From Rhabditophanes sp. KR3021 (lineage: Eukaryota > Nematoda > Chromadorea > Rhabditida > Alloionematidae): DNA of 64,000 bases. The stretch covers positions 5,022,001-5,086,000 of the forward strand of contig CAUJLY010000006.1 in assembly GCA_963281155.1 (NCBI GenBank), read 5' to 3'. Numbering within the stretch: position 1 is the stretch's first letter; each line of letters starts with the position of its first letter. A program made the position numbers and the translations under genes. Shown here piece by piece: positions 25,601 through 38,200 of this stretch. The notes beneath the pieces are model-generated. The model was not told where the DNA came from, searched no databases, and saw only the letters and a list, made by a program, of their open reading frames with translations.

Positions 25601-28600
25601 GATGCAAGCTGAAGATATTAATTTTGCCATTGAAAGACCAACACAACAGAAGGCTGTTCAAATACAACCACAACCACAGCAAACATCACAACCAAAGGTT
25701 AATGAGAGCCTAAACAGTAATACTCCCAGAAACAACGATAGCTCTAGGCCGGTTGCCACTACATCAAATTCACCCCTGTCACAGCCTTTTGCCAGAGAAA
25801 AAGATGAAAATATAAATAATCAACAACAACGTTATGATTCTGTTTATAGTAATGCTCCCAATGATATTCCAATTTTGAGTAATAATCCAGTTTCCACGCA
25901 TTTATCTGAAGATAAACAAGCATCAATGATGGCGTTTTATGATACTCAAATAGAACAGAATATTGCTTCTCAACCCATGGCAACAACTACTGCGTCACCT
26001 TTTATAACAACGGATTCGAGTATTTTACGTTACCAAGAGACGCCAATTTCTAAACAACAAATTGAAAATGCTGCCCGCTACGAGATGCCAGAATCCGTAA
26101 ACGTGATAGTTACTCCTAATGAAAGACAAGATAGTAATGGGCAAATTGATGGCGTTGAACTTGAAGAGTCGCCGTTTATTCATGAAAATGTTGTAGAGGT
26201 TGAAGGTGGAAAATTAGAAAATTTATTTACTGTCAAAAAACCGCGTATGTGGACAACGAGTCTTTAACGATGACACGGATTCAGAAGATAGTCAATCAAA
26301 TATGTATCTAAACAAACATTCGGATTGGTTAGAAGAAGATACTTCGTGTGAACCAATGTCGCTCTTAAAAGACAGACATGATGCTTTTGGTCATTTGGGA
26401 AATTCATATGAAGGATTTGAAGTAGAAATGGATGATCCTTTATCACCGTCCACTATTGTTACTGAATCAAAAACTTCTACTACTGCTTCTTACGATGGAA
26501 CTAGCCAAAATATGTTCGAAGATAGATATTCTAGAGCAGCTGAAACTCCGATGATAACTGTGACATCAATAACTGATAATACCCTAAATAGATATCAAGA
26601 TGAAGAATCGGAAGGTGAAATAAATCCAAGTTCAGATGAGGAAGATTACCCAGACACAGTGATCGAAGCACCTTCTGCGATTCCAAATATTGCTTTTAGT
26701 GAAATGATATCAGATCGTGAAGAGAAAATAGACCTCGGACAAGACATAATTCAACAAATACAATCATTTGGTGAGGTAGCTAATGATGAATTTGACGTAA
26801 CTTGGAAGTATGATAAGAATGATACTAACACTTACAAATCGCCAATCACTAAAATGAATGAGCACATTAGCAGAATAAATCCATTCGCAGAAGATACTAA
26901 CAGTATTCCGACAAAACAAGAGTATGTAACGGATAGCAATACTAAAAAAACTCAACAAGCAAGCGGCCAAATTAAGTCAACAGCACCTGTGGTACAATCA
27001 AGACCAGCATCAACTGTTACCCAAAGTAATCAAGTTCATTCTGGGCAAATAACCGCTACAGTTGCTATACCTGTATGCATAACTCCAGAATCAAAAGAAC
27101 AAAATTCTGGAACATATATTCACCATACAATTGAGCGAAAGCAATTAACAGATGTTCTTCCTGAAAGCTCAAGAATTATACCCAAGCAAGTGCCCGTTAA
27201 ACAAGAAACTGGGCGTAATAATGTTTCAGCAAATCAAGAAACTGTGAACGCTATAAGTAAAAGTAACATTAGTTACACTCCTGAGAATAAAGACAATTAC
27301 AATCCTAGCAAACAAGGTCAATCATCCGTGGGACGTCGAACATCAGTCCCGATGCCATCACAAAGTCTTGCATACACTCAACAAACCAACCAGAAAATAA
27401 AGGAACTAGAAATGCACACTAATAAGGAAATTGAGTATGTTAAAAGGCAATTGAACAACATTATGTCGAAAGGTACTACTACCAAGGATCCCTCTTCATC
27501 TTTTAATCAAGAATTTATCGACATAACTGATGGTGCTTCGATATATGATAATGTTATCCGTTCAAATATGGCTTCCTCCGCCTCTCAAAACGACACTCTA
27601 GTGGACCAAAAAGGCAGCCAAGGCCAGCAAGCACTATCTCACACTTTACTACACCAATATACTAATTTGTTTCCAAGCGTATTGGATAATGGCGTGAGTG
27701 ATTCAGACAGTAGTCAAGGTTTATCCTGTTTTGCACCCACACCACCTACTAACATGGAAAGCAGTTCATTTGCTAAACTTAAGAGATCTCCAGCCATGAT
27801 ATTGTCTAATGAAGAGAGTGAAAAGATGCCTGTTATTAAAAATACAATTGACGAAGGTGTTAGTGCTATTGGCACGACAAGCCATATAATATCGAGTGGT
27901 GGAGAAAGTGGAGGAAGGAGAAAGCTTCCTTCTCTTCCAATACAGCATCAGAATCAAACTAAACCCATTCCAGCTAACTTTATTTCCAACTTAATGTCCT
28001 CGAGTGTTCCTGCCGGAGTTGCATTAACTTTTGATGATTTAGCTCATTTTTCTCTTATTCCTATTTCTACTTTGTCTGGGCAAGAAATGGCTTCTAAACA
28101 ACCTTCCGCGATGCAAATGTCTTCCAATATGAGCGACTCAATTGCAAAGCTATCAGCAGAAAAACGGAACTTCTCCTCGATGGTTGGACTTAGTAATGCC
28201 TCGCAACCTGTATTTACTAAAGACCCTCAAATACAGCCTGGAGCTGCTTTTGTTAATCCTAACTTGCACCACACGCAAACTATGTTTATGATGCCATCAT
28301 CGCAAAAAGTTAAAACTACTCATTATGAATATTCTACTCCGACGGCTGCACCTGCCATTACTCAACCTATCAAAAAACAAAGTAAAATGTCCGATATTAT
28401 GGTAAGAGTAGCTTTTAAGAAAGAACTTAAACAGCAATTAACTAAGAGATTAACGATAAACGATAAAACCGAAATTGAAGCTAACCAACGTTGTTACAAA
28501 ATTGAGAAAATGTTTAAAACGGGAATTGTTACAGAAAATAGGCCACAAGAACTTATCTATGTGCCTGATGTTATTAAATGCGAATTGCCTGATGATATTA

Positions 28601-31600
28601 CGAGAAATGCTAAAATTATTAAGTTTTCCACTATTGAAAGCAAATTGCATCAATTATATGATACTCCGTCTTCGTTGCCTGCTTTTTCTTCAACTACCCT
28701 TCCTGTTTCATCTTCCTTTACTTCCAAATATCAACAACAGTCTCCAGTAGCTAATAAGGTAACTGATTATAAATATTTATTAACCAACAAGAAATCTGTT
28801 GCTTGTCAGTGTGACGGTAAATTTAAGACCAAGGATGCTGTTTCCCTTTCCGAAGGCACTCAAACTAACATCTATGATGTCATGACATTACCGGCTCGTC
28901 CATATTATAAAAGATTGCCAACCACATCTGGCAGTAGCTATAACCTGAACCGTGCCACTGGTATTGACAACAAAATCAGTTCCAACGACATTAGGCCTGA
29001 CTTATCCTATAATTTGAATAAAGAAAGATATGGACAAGGAGGATTTAGTTCTGTGCAATCTCAAACTGAGTTTAGTAATCGCCGTAGTCGTTCTTTCGCC
29101 CCCACTACCCTTTTCGACAAACCATACACCTCTATGACAAATTTGGATGACACTTCCAAGCATTACCCAATAGGTACATTTAACGAACCTTCCACTACAT
29201 ACCATTCATCATACCACTTGCCAGCAATTGACTATAATAACTACAACAGTTTACCCACTAAACGGGACCACCAACCTTTTGACATGTATTCTTCCTTGCA
29301 TGCGCCAAACTCTTTATATGAAGACAACATCTTAACTATGCAATACAAAAAGAAAGACGCTTTGGATGAAATTGCTAGGCGAAAGGAAAGATTGTTTAAT
29401 ACGAGAAGAAATATAAACAAAACACCCTTCTATCCCCCATTAAACAGGCCAAGCCAGATGGTAGAAACCGATTATTCTTCTGTAGTACCGCATTATAGCT
29501 CAATGCCAATGCTCAATTTCGAGGATGACTTTGACTTTGGGCGATATGACAGGATATTAAGAGAACCTATGGTAGATTATAATACTGATTCATTAAGAAA
29601 CAAGTACCGCAATAATCCAGCAGCTTATGGTCTAAATAGAGCAGATAAATTCGACACTTATCAAACAAATATTCCTAACTTTACTGCTCCTTATAAATCA
29701 AAATCGATTCACGATTTGAATATTTCTATGCGGATGCCTTATTATAAAGACAATCAAATGTCTTCTTTAAAAGAATATCCTAGAAATTTGTCTAGATCCT
29801 ATGATTGCTTCACTGATGCTCGTAATGAGGAGTACTTGAATAGATATGGCAATTTGGATGGACGAAACAATGAAATGCTGTCTGAATATGCCAGCTATTT
29901 AAACAAGCAATTGATGGATCAAAGGGAAAGAGACAACATGGAATATGGGCCCGAAACAACCATTTTAAATGACTCTCCCTTTGCTAATAATGGAAATTAT
30001 GACTCCATGGCAACGAATATCGCAAGCAACTATGGAAACGACCCATTATTAAATTATTCAAATTATTATACATTACCAAGTCAAGTATATAGTAGAAAAG
30101 AAACTAATTATGGTTCAAGACCATTCGAATATGTTGGTAATTATGGAAATAATTTAAATAAGCCAGTAATGCAAGAAACCGAAATAGACGGCTCTGAACA
30201 TCAGGCAAACCAAGAATATTTAAAATATCTTCAAACTGTACAGCAGCAACTAATTAATTCTGCTCAGAAAAATGATCCGCTGTCAAGAGTTTTTGGTACT
30301 TTAAGAAATCAGGAATCATTTTCACACTTAAGCAGAAGTGGCAATGATAATGCATATCCTAATAATTATCAAAATCCCCCACGCCATGTTTCAACTAATT
30401 TCGGTAGTTCTATTAAAAGAAAACAGTATCTTCCTGTTGATAGAAATTATCAAAATGAAAGAAGGAACAAGTATAATGATTATAGTTATGGGCATCCAAG
30501 AACGTCTGTTCCCATGGTCGACATTTCAATGCCTCAGGACTTACATTGCAAACAAAAACATAGAAATACTTCCGTTAAAAAGATTCTTTTAACAAGGAAA
30601 TTTACTAACTCTAACTTTTATAATGACTTGGGAATACGTATCACCGGTGGCAAAAAACTTCATGATGGGGACTTGGGAGCTTTCATTACCGCTATCAACA
30701 AATCCCACTGTGCTGAAACATTAGGTGAATTACAAGAAGGAGATCAAGTTGTAGCTATCAACGATATTTCTTTATGTAATAAAACATACGAAGAAGTTGA
30801 AAGAATCGTTAACATGACAAGAGGCGAATTTGAAATGGTTGTTATGCCTAAAAAAAAAGAATATTACAATACATACGATGAAAGTATGTACGATGATGTT
30901 CCGGAAAGCTATCACTATCAGCAGCGAAAACAGCAGAAACAAATACAGAGCAAAAATATACAGTATGAGAGTGAGCAAGCACGTATTTCGAGAGAAGCTC
31001 CTCCAATTCCAGCTCATCGCAAGTCTCAAGAGTTAAAGCAAGCTTTCATGGAAGAATATGGGGTGAATCAAATGATTAAGACGCAAAACGCCCATTCAAA
31101 TAGAGATAATATTCGTAATACATTAACTCAATCAAACAACAACACCTTTACTAACTCATTTAATAACGGAAATCCAATAGCTGCCCAACATGGCCTCCTT
31201 CAAATTGCAATGAATTATGACATCACGCAAAATATGGCCCAAATAACAATTATTTCCGCCCGTAATTTATCTATGAAAAAACACTACGACACAACTCCCT
31301 TGCCAAATCCATTTGTAATTGTTTATTTACTTCCCAAAAGAAAAGTCTCCAACAAACGTCGAACAAGATACATTCCTAATTCAAGTGATCCGATTTGGAA
31401 TCAAACTGTCGAGTATCATATTCCCTACGAACGTCTTTCTAGCCATTGGCTTGAGTTTACTGTTTTAGATTATGACAAGTATAGTGATAGCTTATCCTTT
31501 GGTCAAGTAGTCATTCCGTTATCAGATTCTCAAATTTTCAATAACAAAGCTAATTGGTACCCTTTAATGATAAATTCAAATCCCAACTTTAACAAGCTAA

Positions 31601-31752
31601 ATTCAAATGCAAGCCTTCAAGAAGATGCGTCTCAACAAAACCAGTATTCCGCAACAAATACTTCTTCGATTTACAAAACACCACACAAACCTTCAACCAC
31701 ATATCAATACAATCCAAATTACTTGGATCTCGGATATCCAGCGATATGCTAA
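4603..31752 (+). CDS. cla-1: Clarinet-like giant active-zone protein (PDZ + C2), 8,802 aa
   Basis: Presynaptic active-zone scaffold; in C. elegans CLA-1 clusters synaptic vesicles and release machinery. I read ten exons: 4603-4628, 4704-5074, 5152-5259, 5303-6961, 7003-15236, 15304-23179, 23220-24770, 24960-25258, 25428-26244, 26285-31752. All junctions are in frame and the total is 8,802 codons, close to the length I recall for C. elegans CLA-1L (about 8,900). The ATG at 4603 is chosen because its 26-nt exon ends at a GTAAGT donor in the phase needed by the next exon. The order is a polar acidic N-terminus, a repeat region at residues of about 900-6,110, a Ser/Gln/Asn-rich linker, PDZ at about 8,409-8,502 and C2 at about 8,615-8,742. 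Weak spots are the 3' splice site at 15303 (a better TTTATAG at 15284 is out of frame) and the 40-nt intron at 26245-26284. RIM and piccolo share the PDZ/C2 types, but the repeats and size fit Clarinet best. Confidence 0.88.
16675..17160 (+). repeat. 111-nt tandem repeat inside the giant gene
   Basis: Four in-phase units of 111 nt (37 residues) start at 16675, 16786, 16897 and 17008, with a partial fifth from 17119. Typical unit elements are LNLHIEETTID, [RY]LFKMSE and HNLHEQSND. Units 2 and 3 are almost identical in DNA; units 1 and 4 are more diverged. More distant relatives of the same alternating pattern (x-L-N-L-x-I-E) continue to about 17690. This is a third repeat family, distinct from the helix and TSGAD motifs, which are absent here. 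Confidence 0.85.
18637..19010 (+). repeat. Near-identical 141-nt tandem triplication
   Basis: Three consecutive 141-nt (47-residue) units start at 18637, 18778 and 18919. Each carries TEEELAHMAYIQQMASELER followed by NLPQEFQSK (NLPSEF in the third). Units 1 and 2 are essentially identical at the DNA level, including silent positions, over more than 100 nt. This indicates very recent unequal exchange or gene conversion. Two more diverged relatives follow at about 19060 and 19200. Assembly collapse or expansion is possible here. Confidence 0.9.
30570..30850 (+). other. cla-1: PDZ domain of the Clarinet-like protein
   Basis: The carboxylate-binding loop reads DLGIRITGGK, the counterpart of the GLGF loop. 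It is followed by GAFITAI, GELQEGDQVVAIND (the classic beta-D/beta-E hairpin) and the alpha-B segment TYEEVERIVN. The domain ends before a Lys-rich linker. It is of the RIM/piccolo class and would be expected to bind C-terminal peptides of active-zone partners. Confidence 0.85.
31189..31570 (+). other. cla-1: C2 domain of the Clarinet-like protein
   Basis: A type I C2 fold is recognisable from ITIISARNLS, NPFVIVYLLPKRK, the RRTRY...DPIWNQTVEY strands, LEFTVLDYDKYS and a closing NWYPLM. It aligns naturally with piccolo C2A and RIM C2 domains. Two calcium-ligand positions look altered: the usual SDP of loop 1 reads PNP, and the final Asp of loop 3 (after DYD) is Ser. Calcium binding is therefore probably weak or absent; that is inference from residues. 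Confidence 0.85.
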
Positions 31753-31951
31753 TCTTCAAATTAAACTTCCTTTTATCTTCTTTTTCAAATGTGTACTATT
31801 CACTTAGAATCTAAAAAATCAACATGAACTAATGATTCACTTTGGCATATATTTATTTCTCACCAATTATATGCACGAATCCTAAAATTGTGTCCTTTCT
31901 CAAATTATAGATGTTTACTATTTATATGTATACTTACTACTTAATGACTTA

Positions 31952-31957
31952 AATAAA
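31952..31957 (+). terminator. Polyadenylation signal of the giant gene
   Basis: AATAAA lies about 200 nt downstream of the TAA at 31750-31752, in A/T-rich sequence. It is the first canonical signal after the stop codon. Confidence 0.55.
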
Positions 31958-32369
31958 AATTATATAAAAAATACAGTTGCTAAATTTATGATTTATGAGT
32001 CAATTAGGTTTAAAAAATGTTACTCTTAAACATTATTTGTTAAAATATCACATACTATTAACCAAAATTACTGTCCTGATAAAAAAGAAAAACGCACACT
32101 CGCATTAATAAGAAATTGTTATATAGCAATTTTAAAGAATATCAAATGTATATCTTAATATTATTGTAAAAAAATATCATACTTATATTTGCAAAAATTG
32201 CACATATGGTTATTTCTTGTATTCGTAATGTTCAAAACGATATTTTAAATTATGGGTGTAGGTCGATTTGTATGCATTAACTTAGTGTTGGAATTTCTTG
32301 TGCAAGACTATTGTAGCAGGCAAAACCTTATTGTATACAATTATTTGGCTTCCTTGACACTTTATTTAG

Positions 32370-32519
32370 TTTTTATATTATGGTAAAGTCTCCCTGAATG
32401 CCATTGAACCACAAAGATCCCTGACTGATGATAGTATTACAACTCAAGATAGACCGAATTTTAATCCTGAAAGCATTCAAATGCGAATGGTTAATTCGAT
32501 GGCAGAACAATTCCTATAA
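32370..32519 (+). CDS. Orphan coding-like exon downstream of the giant gene
   Basis: After a TTTATTTAG acceptor-like site there is an open frame of 49 codons to a TAA at 32517-32519. Its composition is protein-like, with an ordinary mix of residues (GKVSLNAIEPQRSLTDD then FNPESIQMRMVNSMAEQFL). It lies on the same strand as, and about 0.6 kb past, the stop of the Clarinet-like gene. It could be an alternative 3'-terminal exon of that gene or a remnant. I found no well-placed donor after the C2 domain that would join it in phase, and no ATG of its own in this frame near the 5' end. Function unknown. Confidence 0.35.
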   Translation, partial: FLYYGKVSLNAIEPQRSLTDDSITTQDRPNFNPESIQMRMVNSMAEQFL

Positions 32520-32793
32520 TTTCAGATCAATCTAGTTATTTTGCAATATTCAACAATTCTTGGAGCCAGGAAAATATATTGCTTTATTTTATCAAAGATA
32601 GTAAACAATAATGCATGCGGAGTACAATATAAGTACTAAAATGAAAAGATTTTTGTTCGAACAATAAGCATAATCATATGTGATTAATGTATGCATATTT
32701 TATTTAATTGGTATTTCCTGCAAAAGTTGACATAATGAGGACGTTAAACATCATAGTTTTGCTAAAGTATTGTGAAAACTTTTTTCAAATTCA

Positions 32794-35289
32794 TTATAAT
32801 CTCTTTATTTTTTCGGCTTCTAATTGTTTGAGTAAACTGCTAATGCTTATATCTTCAATTTCAATTTTTTTTTTGTCATTGCTTACAATAAAATGAACTG
32901 ATTTGGAGCGTTTCTTTCTAATAAGCTTCTTTATTTGAACAGCATTGTAATTCTTGTAATACAAATATAGAAACTCGAGTGGGAACCATAATATATCTCC
33001 AATACAGTTAAAGATTCCATATTCATCAATATGTTTTATAATATCCATAGTCAATTGATTCAAGGATTTTATTCTAAATATAATGAGAATAGGGTGAACT
33101 ATAATGTCTACTAAATGCAGTAAGATGGACCATCGATAAATGTAACCGTATTGAGCTATATCCTGTTCAATAAGTTCGTTATCCTTCTCTGGAATTGTTC
33201 TTATTATTTGATACCACATAAAAAATCCATGAGAAACGAGATAACTTCCATAGGTCAAAAATAAAGACCAAATTGTGCGACTCAGGTCTATAAATACAAA
33301 ATAAGAACTGAATAATCTCTAACACTCACCTTTTTCTGTTGAAGGATTAAGTTTGACTGTCGAAGTTCGCGTTTCTATTTTATAATATAAATATGTGATT
33401 AACGCCACAATAGTGTAAACCGCATTGGAAACATAGAAGATTGTTTTGTAGAGAATTAACAAAAAAGATATATTATTCAAATTAGGATTGCAAATGATAT
33501 TGCTAAATTCTTCATACGGCATCGTGGAAGTAATGTTTGTTGATGATTTAATAATGCCGTTGATAAATGAAATTGTTAAAATAAAAGCTATTCCATAAAC
33601 AGCTATAATGAAAATACAGAAAGTAAAGACAAAATATTGTATGAAAATGTAAACTTTTTTCAATTCCACACCGTTCCTTGAGGCAATTATTTTGAGCAAA
33701 ACATTAACCATTATTACTAAGCCAACCAACAAGGAAATAGATTTTAGAATAGGATAAATTAATTCACAAATCAAGACATTGAACTTATATTCAAGGATAA
33801 AACTGAATAAAGTGTAATAAATAACTCTAAATATTTTTCTAGACATACTATAAAATTCTTTCTCTTCCAATTCATCTTCGTATAGGTAAATATTAGTGGT
33901 ATATGCCACCATGGTAGAAAATATAATTTTGTAAAATGAAATGAAAATAACTCCAAAGTTGGAACAAATTAGGGTATAGATAAATACTCTCATTTTGTAA
34001 GTAATTAAATGCTTACGTTTTGAAAATATAACAAATAAAAAAATATTAATTGCCAAACCTAGAAGCAATAGAAATACCTCAATTGTTAGTCGTACATCTT
34101 CAAGATAAACCAAGTAACTAAACATATTTTTTTTGATTGTTCTCTCTATTCTTTCAAACTCTTCCTCGTGATTATTTTTGCTTTGATTACTAGTTTTATC
34201 AAACTGAAGACATCTAAAAGGAGTTTTTCCTTAAAATCTAATAATCAACTTACACATTGTGATTGCCATCTTTGCAAATGGCATAACTAATTGTCATATT
34301 TTCATCTGTAACATTTTTGTCTAATAATCTTAATGTTGGTTCGAACCAATTAAGGATGAAAGGTAATCTCATTGCACTTTGAATTGTTAGAGATTGTTTA
34401 TAAATTTGATAAAAATGATCCTTAGAAATATGACCATAATGTATATTGTCAATCGTTTCCGTCATATTAAAAAATGAATTAGTTTTTTCCTCCAAACTCT
34501 TAATGCCTTTAGTGATTTTCAAATTCTTGTTGTCTATATAATAATCATGCATTTTTGACAATATTGGCCAAAAGGTAAATTTTTTAGTTTTATACTTTGA
34601 ACATGCGGAGAAATGATTCTTTTCTTCAAAATCTGGACAAGAATTGGAATAAGTGTTGTTTCGGAGCTTTAAAATATTGTGGCAATATAAATCTCTATCC
34701 TCATTCTTTTCGTCATACATAAATTTCACAAATTCAGTCATTTCATTAAATTGCTTTAAGTTTAAGTCCTTCATTTCAGATTCCAACAATATTTTTTGAT
34801 TATTTCGTGTCTTGTAACTAAAATATATTGAAGATCCAATATACATTCTTATAAAAATTTCGGAATTTAAAAAGCGTGTTGCATTTTTACAATTTTCGCT
34901 AGCTTTTTTAAATAACCAGGTAAATAAAAATTTTGAATATTTCAATTTGTGTTTTATAGACTTTGAAATATCATAAGTGTTTTCCGTTTCGTTAAGGTTA
35001 CGAATGATTTTTATTGCTATGGCAAAATTATTTGCTGAATTATATTCGAATACTTCATCAAATTTTTGCTGACAGTTGTTTTCATCTAAATCAGTTCTAT
35101 TTAAAAAACTCTTCCGTCTAAAAATATTACATTCGAATCATATTTTATTATGCAATCTTACAATTCTTTTTTTAATAAATTATTAATATATTCTACAATT
35201 TCATCCTTAGGATCAAATAATTCTGATTTGCCGTTAGCTTTGTCAAATAGGCAGAATAAAAATATGAAAACACTTATATTAAAAAGCAT
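32794..35289 (-). CDS. Orphan seven-transmembrane receptor-like protein with large ectodomain, 789 aa
   Basis: Four minus-strand exons join in frame: 35289-35162, 35117-34254, 34213-33330 and 33287-32794. Introns are 42-44 nt. The start codon gives a clear signal peptide (MLFNISVFIFLFCLFDKANG). The ectodomain (residues about 21-365) has seven cysteines and at least six N-x-S/T sites. From residue about 370 there are at least seven hydrophobic segments, starting with TIEVFLLLLGLAINIFLFVIF and ending with a segment containing HPILIIFR, reminiscent of the NPxxY end of TM7. A basic tail (KKLIRKKRSK) follows. No DRY motif or GPS cleavage site is evident. I read it as a nematode-type serpentine receptor of unknown ligand; a non-GPCR multipass protein is possible. 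It is convergent with the giant gene. Confidence 0.65.
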
Positions 35290-38200
35290 AATAATTAAAA
35301 AAATTGTTAATGATGAAATAACATAAATTTATATATTGAATAATTCTTTTCCTTTTATACCATAACTATACGTTTCAAACAACGATTCAAATAAAGATTA
35401 ATTTATTAATCATTAATGCTTTCTAATCATATTTGAATTGTTTAATCAAAATTTATACAAAGTTTAAATGTCAATTTTATACGAATGCTGATTAATTTGA
35501 CAATACCAAACAACAGGATCTCGCAGAACAAGAAAATTGTATACTATCAAAAATTATATTCTTTGAGTTAGTTTTTTGATTGTCATATTTGACGGTCTAC
35601 GAACAAAATATAAATATTAATTAAAAACAAATTTGAAAGGTTTTATAGAATATCTTTGATCATTGAATTGTAGTCGATTTTATTGTAAGTATCTTATTCT
35701 TTTTGTTTATTTTACAAAGTTGTATTTTTGAATAGCCACATCAGAATAAAACTTTGTTACCAATATTTAATTTTATATGATTATTTTTTTATCCATTATT
35801 TATCAAATAAGGTGACATAAAATGTTAACTCATAGTCAAATGCAAACAACTTACTCGAAGATCCAGTAAAAATCCGATGCAAGAAATAGTTTTATCTTTT
35901 CAAATAGACTATTTACATTTTTGCTACCGCTAACCTATTCTTAACAATTGTTAATTTTGATAAGAATTCCTTACTTACATGTTTGAAATTATTGAAAAAT
36001 ACAATTTTTTATTCATAATCATACAACAATATATACGATTCAACTTGTAATAAAGCAAACAAAGATACAAAAAAGTGTATGCTTTAAACTTTTAGTACCT
36101 CCATATGATTCACTTTTAATTTTTGTCTTTTGTAAATTTAGCAAAATAAATACAAGATATAGAACAAGGTCACTATTATTTTTATAAAGACGTATCTTAT
36201 AAGGCGAATGTGATAATATAAATTTTAAAGACAACAATAATAATCTTTATATTCCTTGATTACGTAACCACCTAAAAAATTTGTTTAAAACACAATTGAT
36301 TTTTGATGATGCTTGTTTACAACCATGAATGATTCGTTTAATTTCTTTACTTTTCCGTTAAATTGACTCTTATAAATGTTCAAAAGTATTTATAAGTATT
36401 AATATATTCAAAAATATATGAACATTTGATTCGTTTCGATTTGGAATTTACCTTTTAATATTTGCGAGTCAACAGGCTTACAATATTTGCTCTCATAAAC
36501 TTTTTGATTCATGAATATGCAGATATATGCATATATTTATTCAAAAATACTTTTATACTTATACCCACTTCATGTCCTTCACCTTCACATACTGATGTTC
36601 TTTTGAATGATATATGTCAATTCAAATTAATTATCTCAATTTTTAATGTTCATTTAGTTTAACTAAGTAACTTTTTAATGAAAATTTAGTATTGTTTTAC
36701 CGAGCCATAATTTACTTCATTATTTGATTACTTTCTTTATTTATTTAATCTATTTTGCCATTAGTTTTTCGAAATATTCATTTATACCTCGTCCTAAAAC
36801 TTTAATATCTTAAACTGTGTAAATATATTTAGTATACATTTACATAAAACTTTTCAACTGTAGGTATTTTACGGCTATCAAAGAAATATTCAGTGAACAT
36901 AATACACCGTTTAAATTAGTTTTCGATGCTTCGTAATTGCCTTCTTCTTGACTTTGATATCATGTTTCGCATAATGCCATTTTTTACTTACAATTCAATC
37001 AAATAAAGTTTACGACTTTGTTTTTAATTAAAACATTCAAGGAATAAATATTTAGAACATTTTTTGAGCATTTATAAAATATTTTGTTAAATACACTTTA
37101 TATTCAAATGTTTGCTAAGATCATTTTTCCAACTCAAATTCTTCACATTTCAGTACTTCAATTAATTATTACTTTGGAAGTGATTTTCCTTGTATAGGTG
37201 TATTATGTTGTTTATGTCGATGTATTGAACACTTTATATAAACTGTTAAATGACCCACGTATAATATAGAGAGTGAGTTGGTTATTAGTGACAGTGAATT
37301 ATTTTATGTATTTATTCTTAGTCATTTTCATTATGTTCGTGACGTAATTTAACTTAAAAATGTTGTAAATATAATCAATGTAATCATTTTTATAGTAATG
37401 CATTTGGGTTTTATTTGACTTTAATGGATTTATTATATAAATCAGTTAATGAATGATACCAGTATCATTTAGATTAATAATTCACGTGTTTGAATAACCT
37501 TATATTGTTTTTAACTTTCAGTGCTAGAATAACATTGTTGTCTTGCATTTGAATAGAAATATTGCCGTATTATTCGTTTCAACAAATTATTTGTCCAAAC
37601 TCTTTCTTTGGTCTAATCGCCAAATTAGTACAATTTCAATTACTAGGGACTAATCCTATCACTATATATGCGTATTACAAAATTAGTATAAAATACAGCT
37701 CAACTAAACTTTTAACTGAACCAAACATGTCAGGCTACTTATTTTCCCCAAACCATTACAAAAAATTCAAAGTGTATAATCGTAGATACTCCGATTCTGT
37801 TTAGAGATCCATTTTTTCATAATATTTTTTGTAGGGATCTAAAAACTTATGTTATTTAATATTTTCTGTAGAGACACAATGTATTTAATGCTTTTTAGCA
37901 AGCAAATGTTGTCTATGATTTACAAGAAATTAGTTTTTTTGATTAAACTTTTAACCGCAATAAATTTATCCGTGTTTATAGCTTCTTTCTCTTCAAAACA
38001 GGTTGTCTTTAAATCAGTACGGTTTAAAAACTATACATTATTTTAAAGAACATTTGTCAATTACAACCTGCAACGATAATTGCTCATAAAAGTAATCGTC
38101 TCTATATATAAATAGATAAATGCTTGTATTTGCATATATGTATAAATAATCAAACGATAAATCATTAATTCAAGATAGAAGTTAACCACCTAAAGTTCGC

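Noticed and set aside
37562..38046. Plus-strand frames upstream of the PCTAIRE kinase that might be extra 5' exons
   Set aside because: Non-ATG starts, biased composition, and no phase-compatible donor leading to the exon at 40004.
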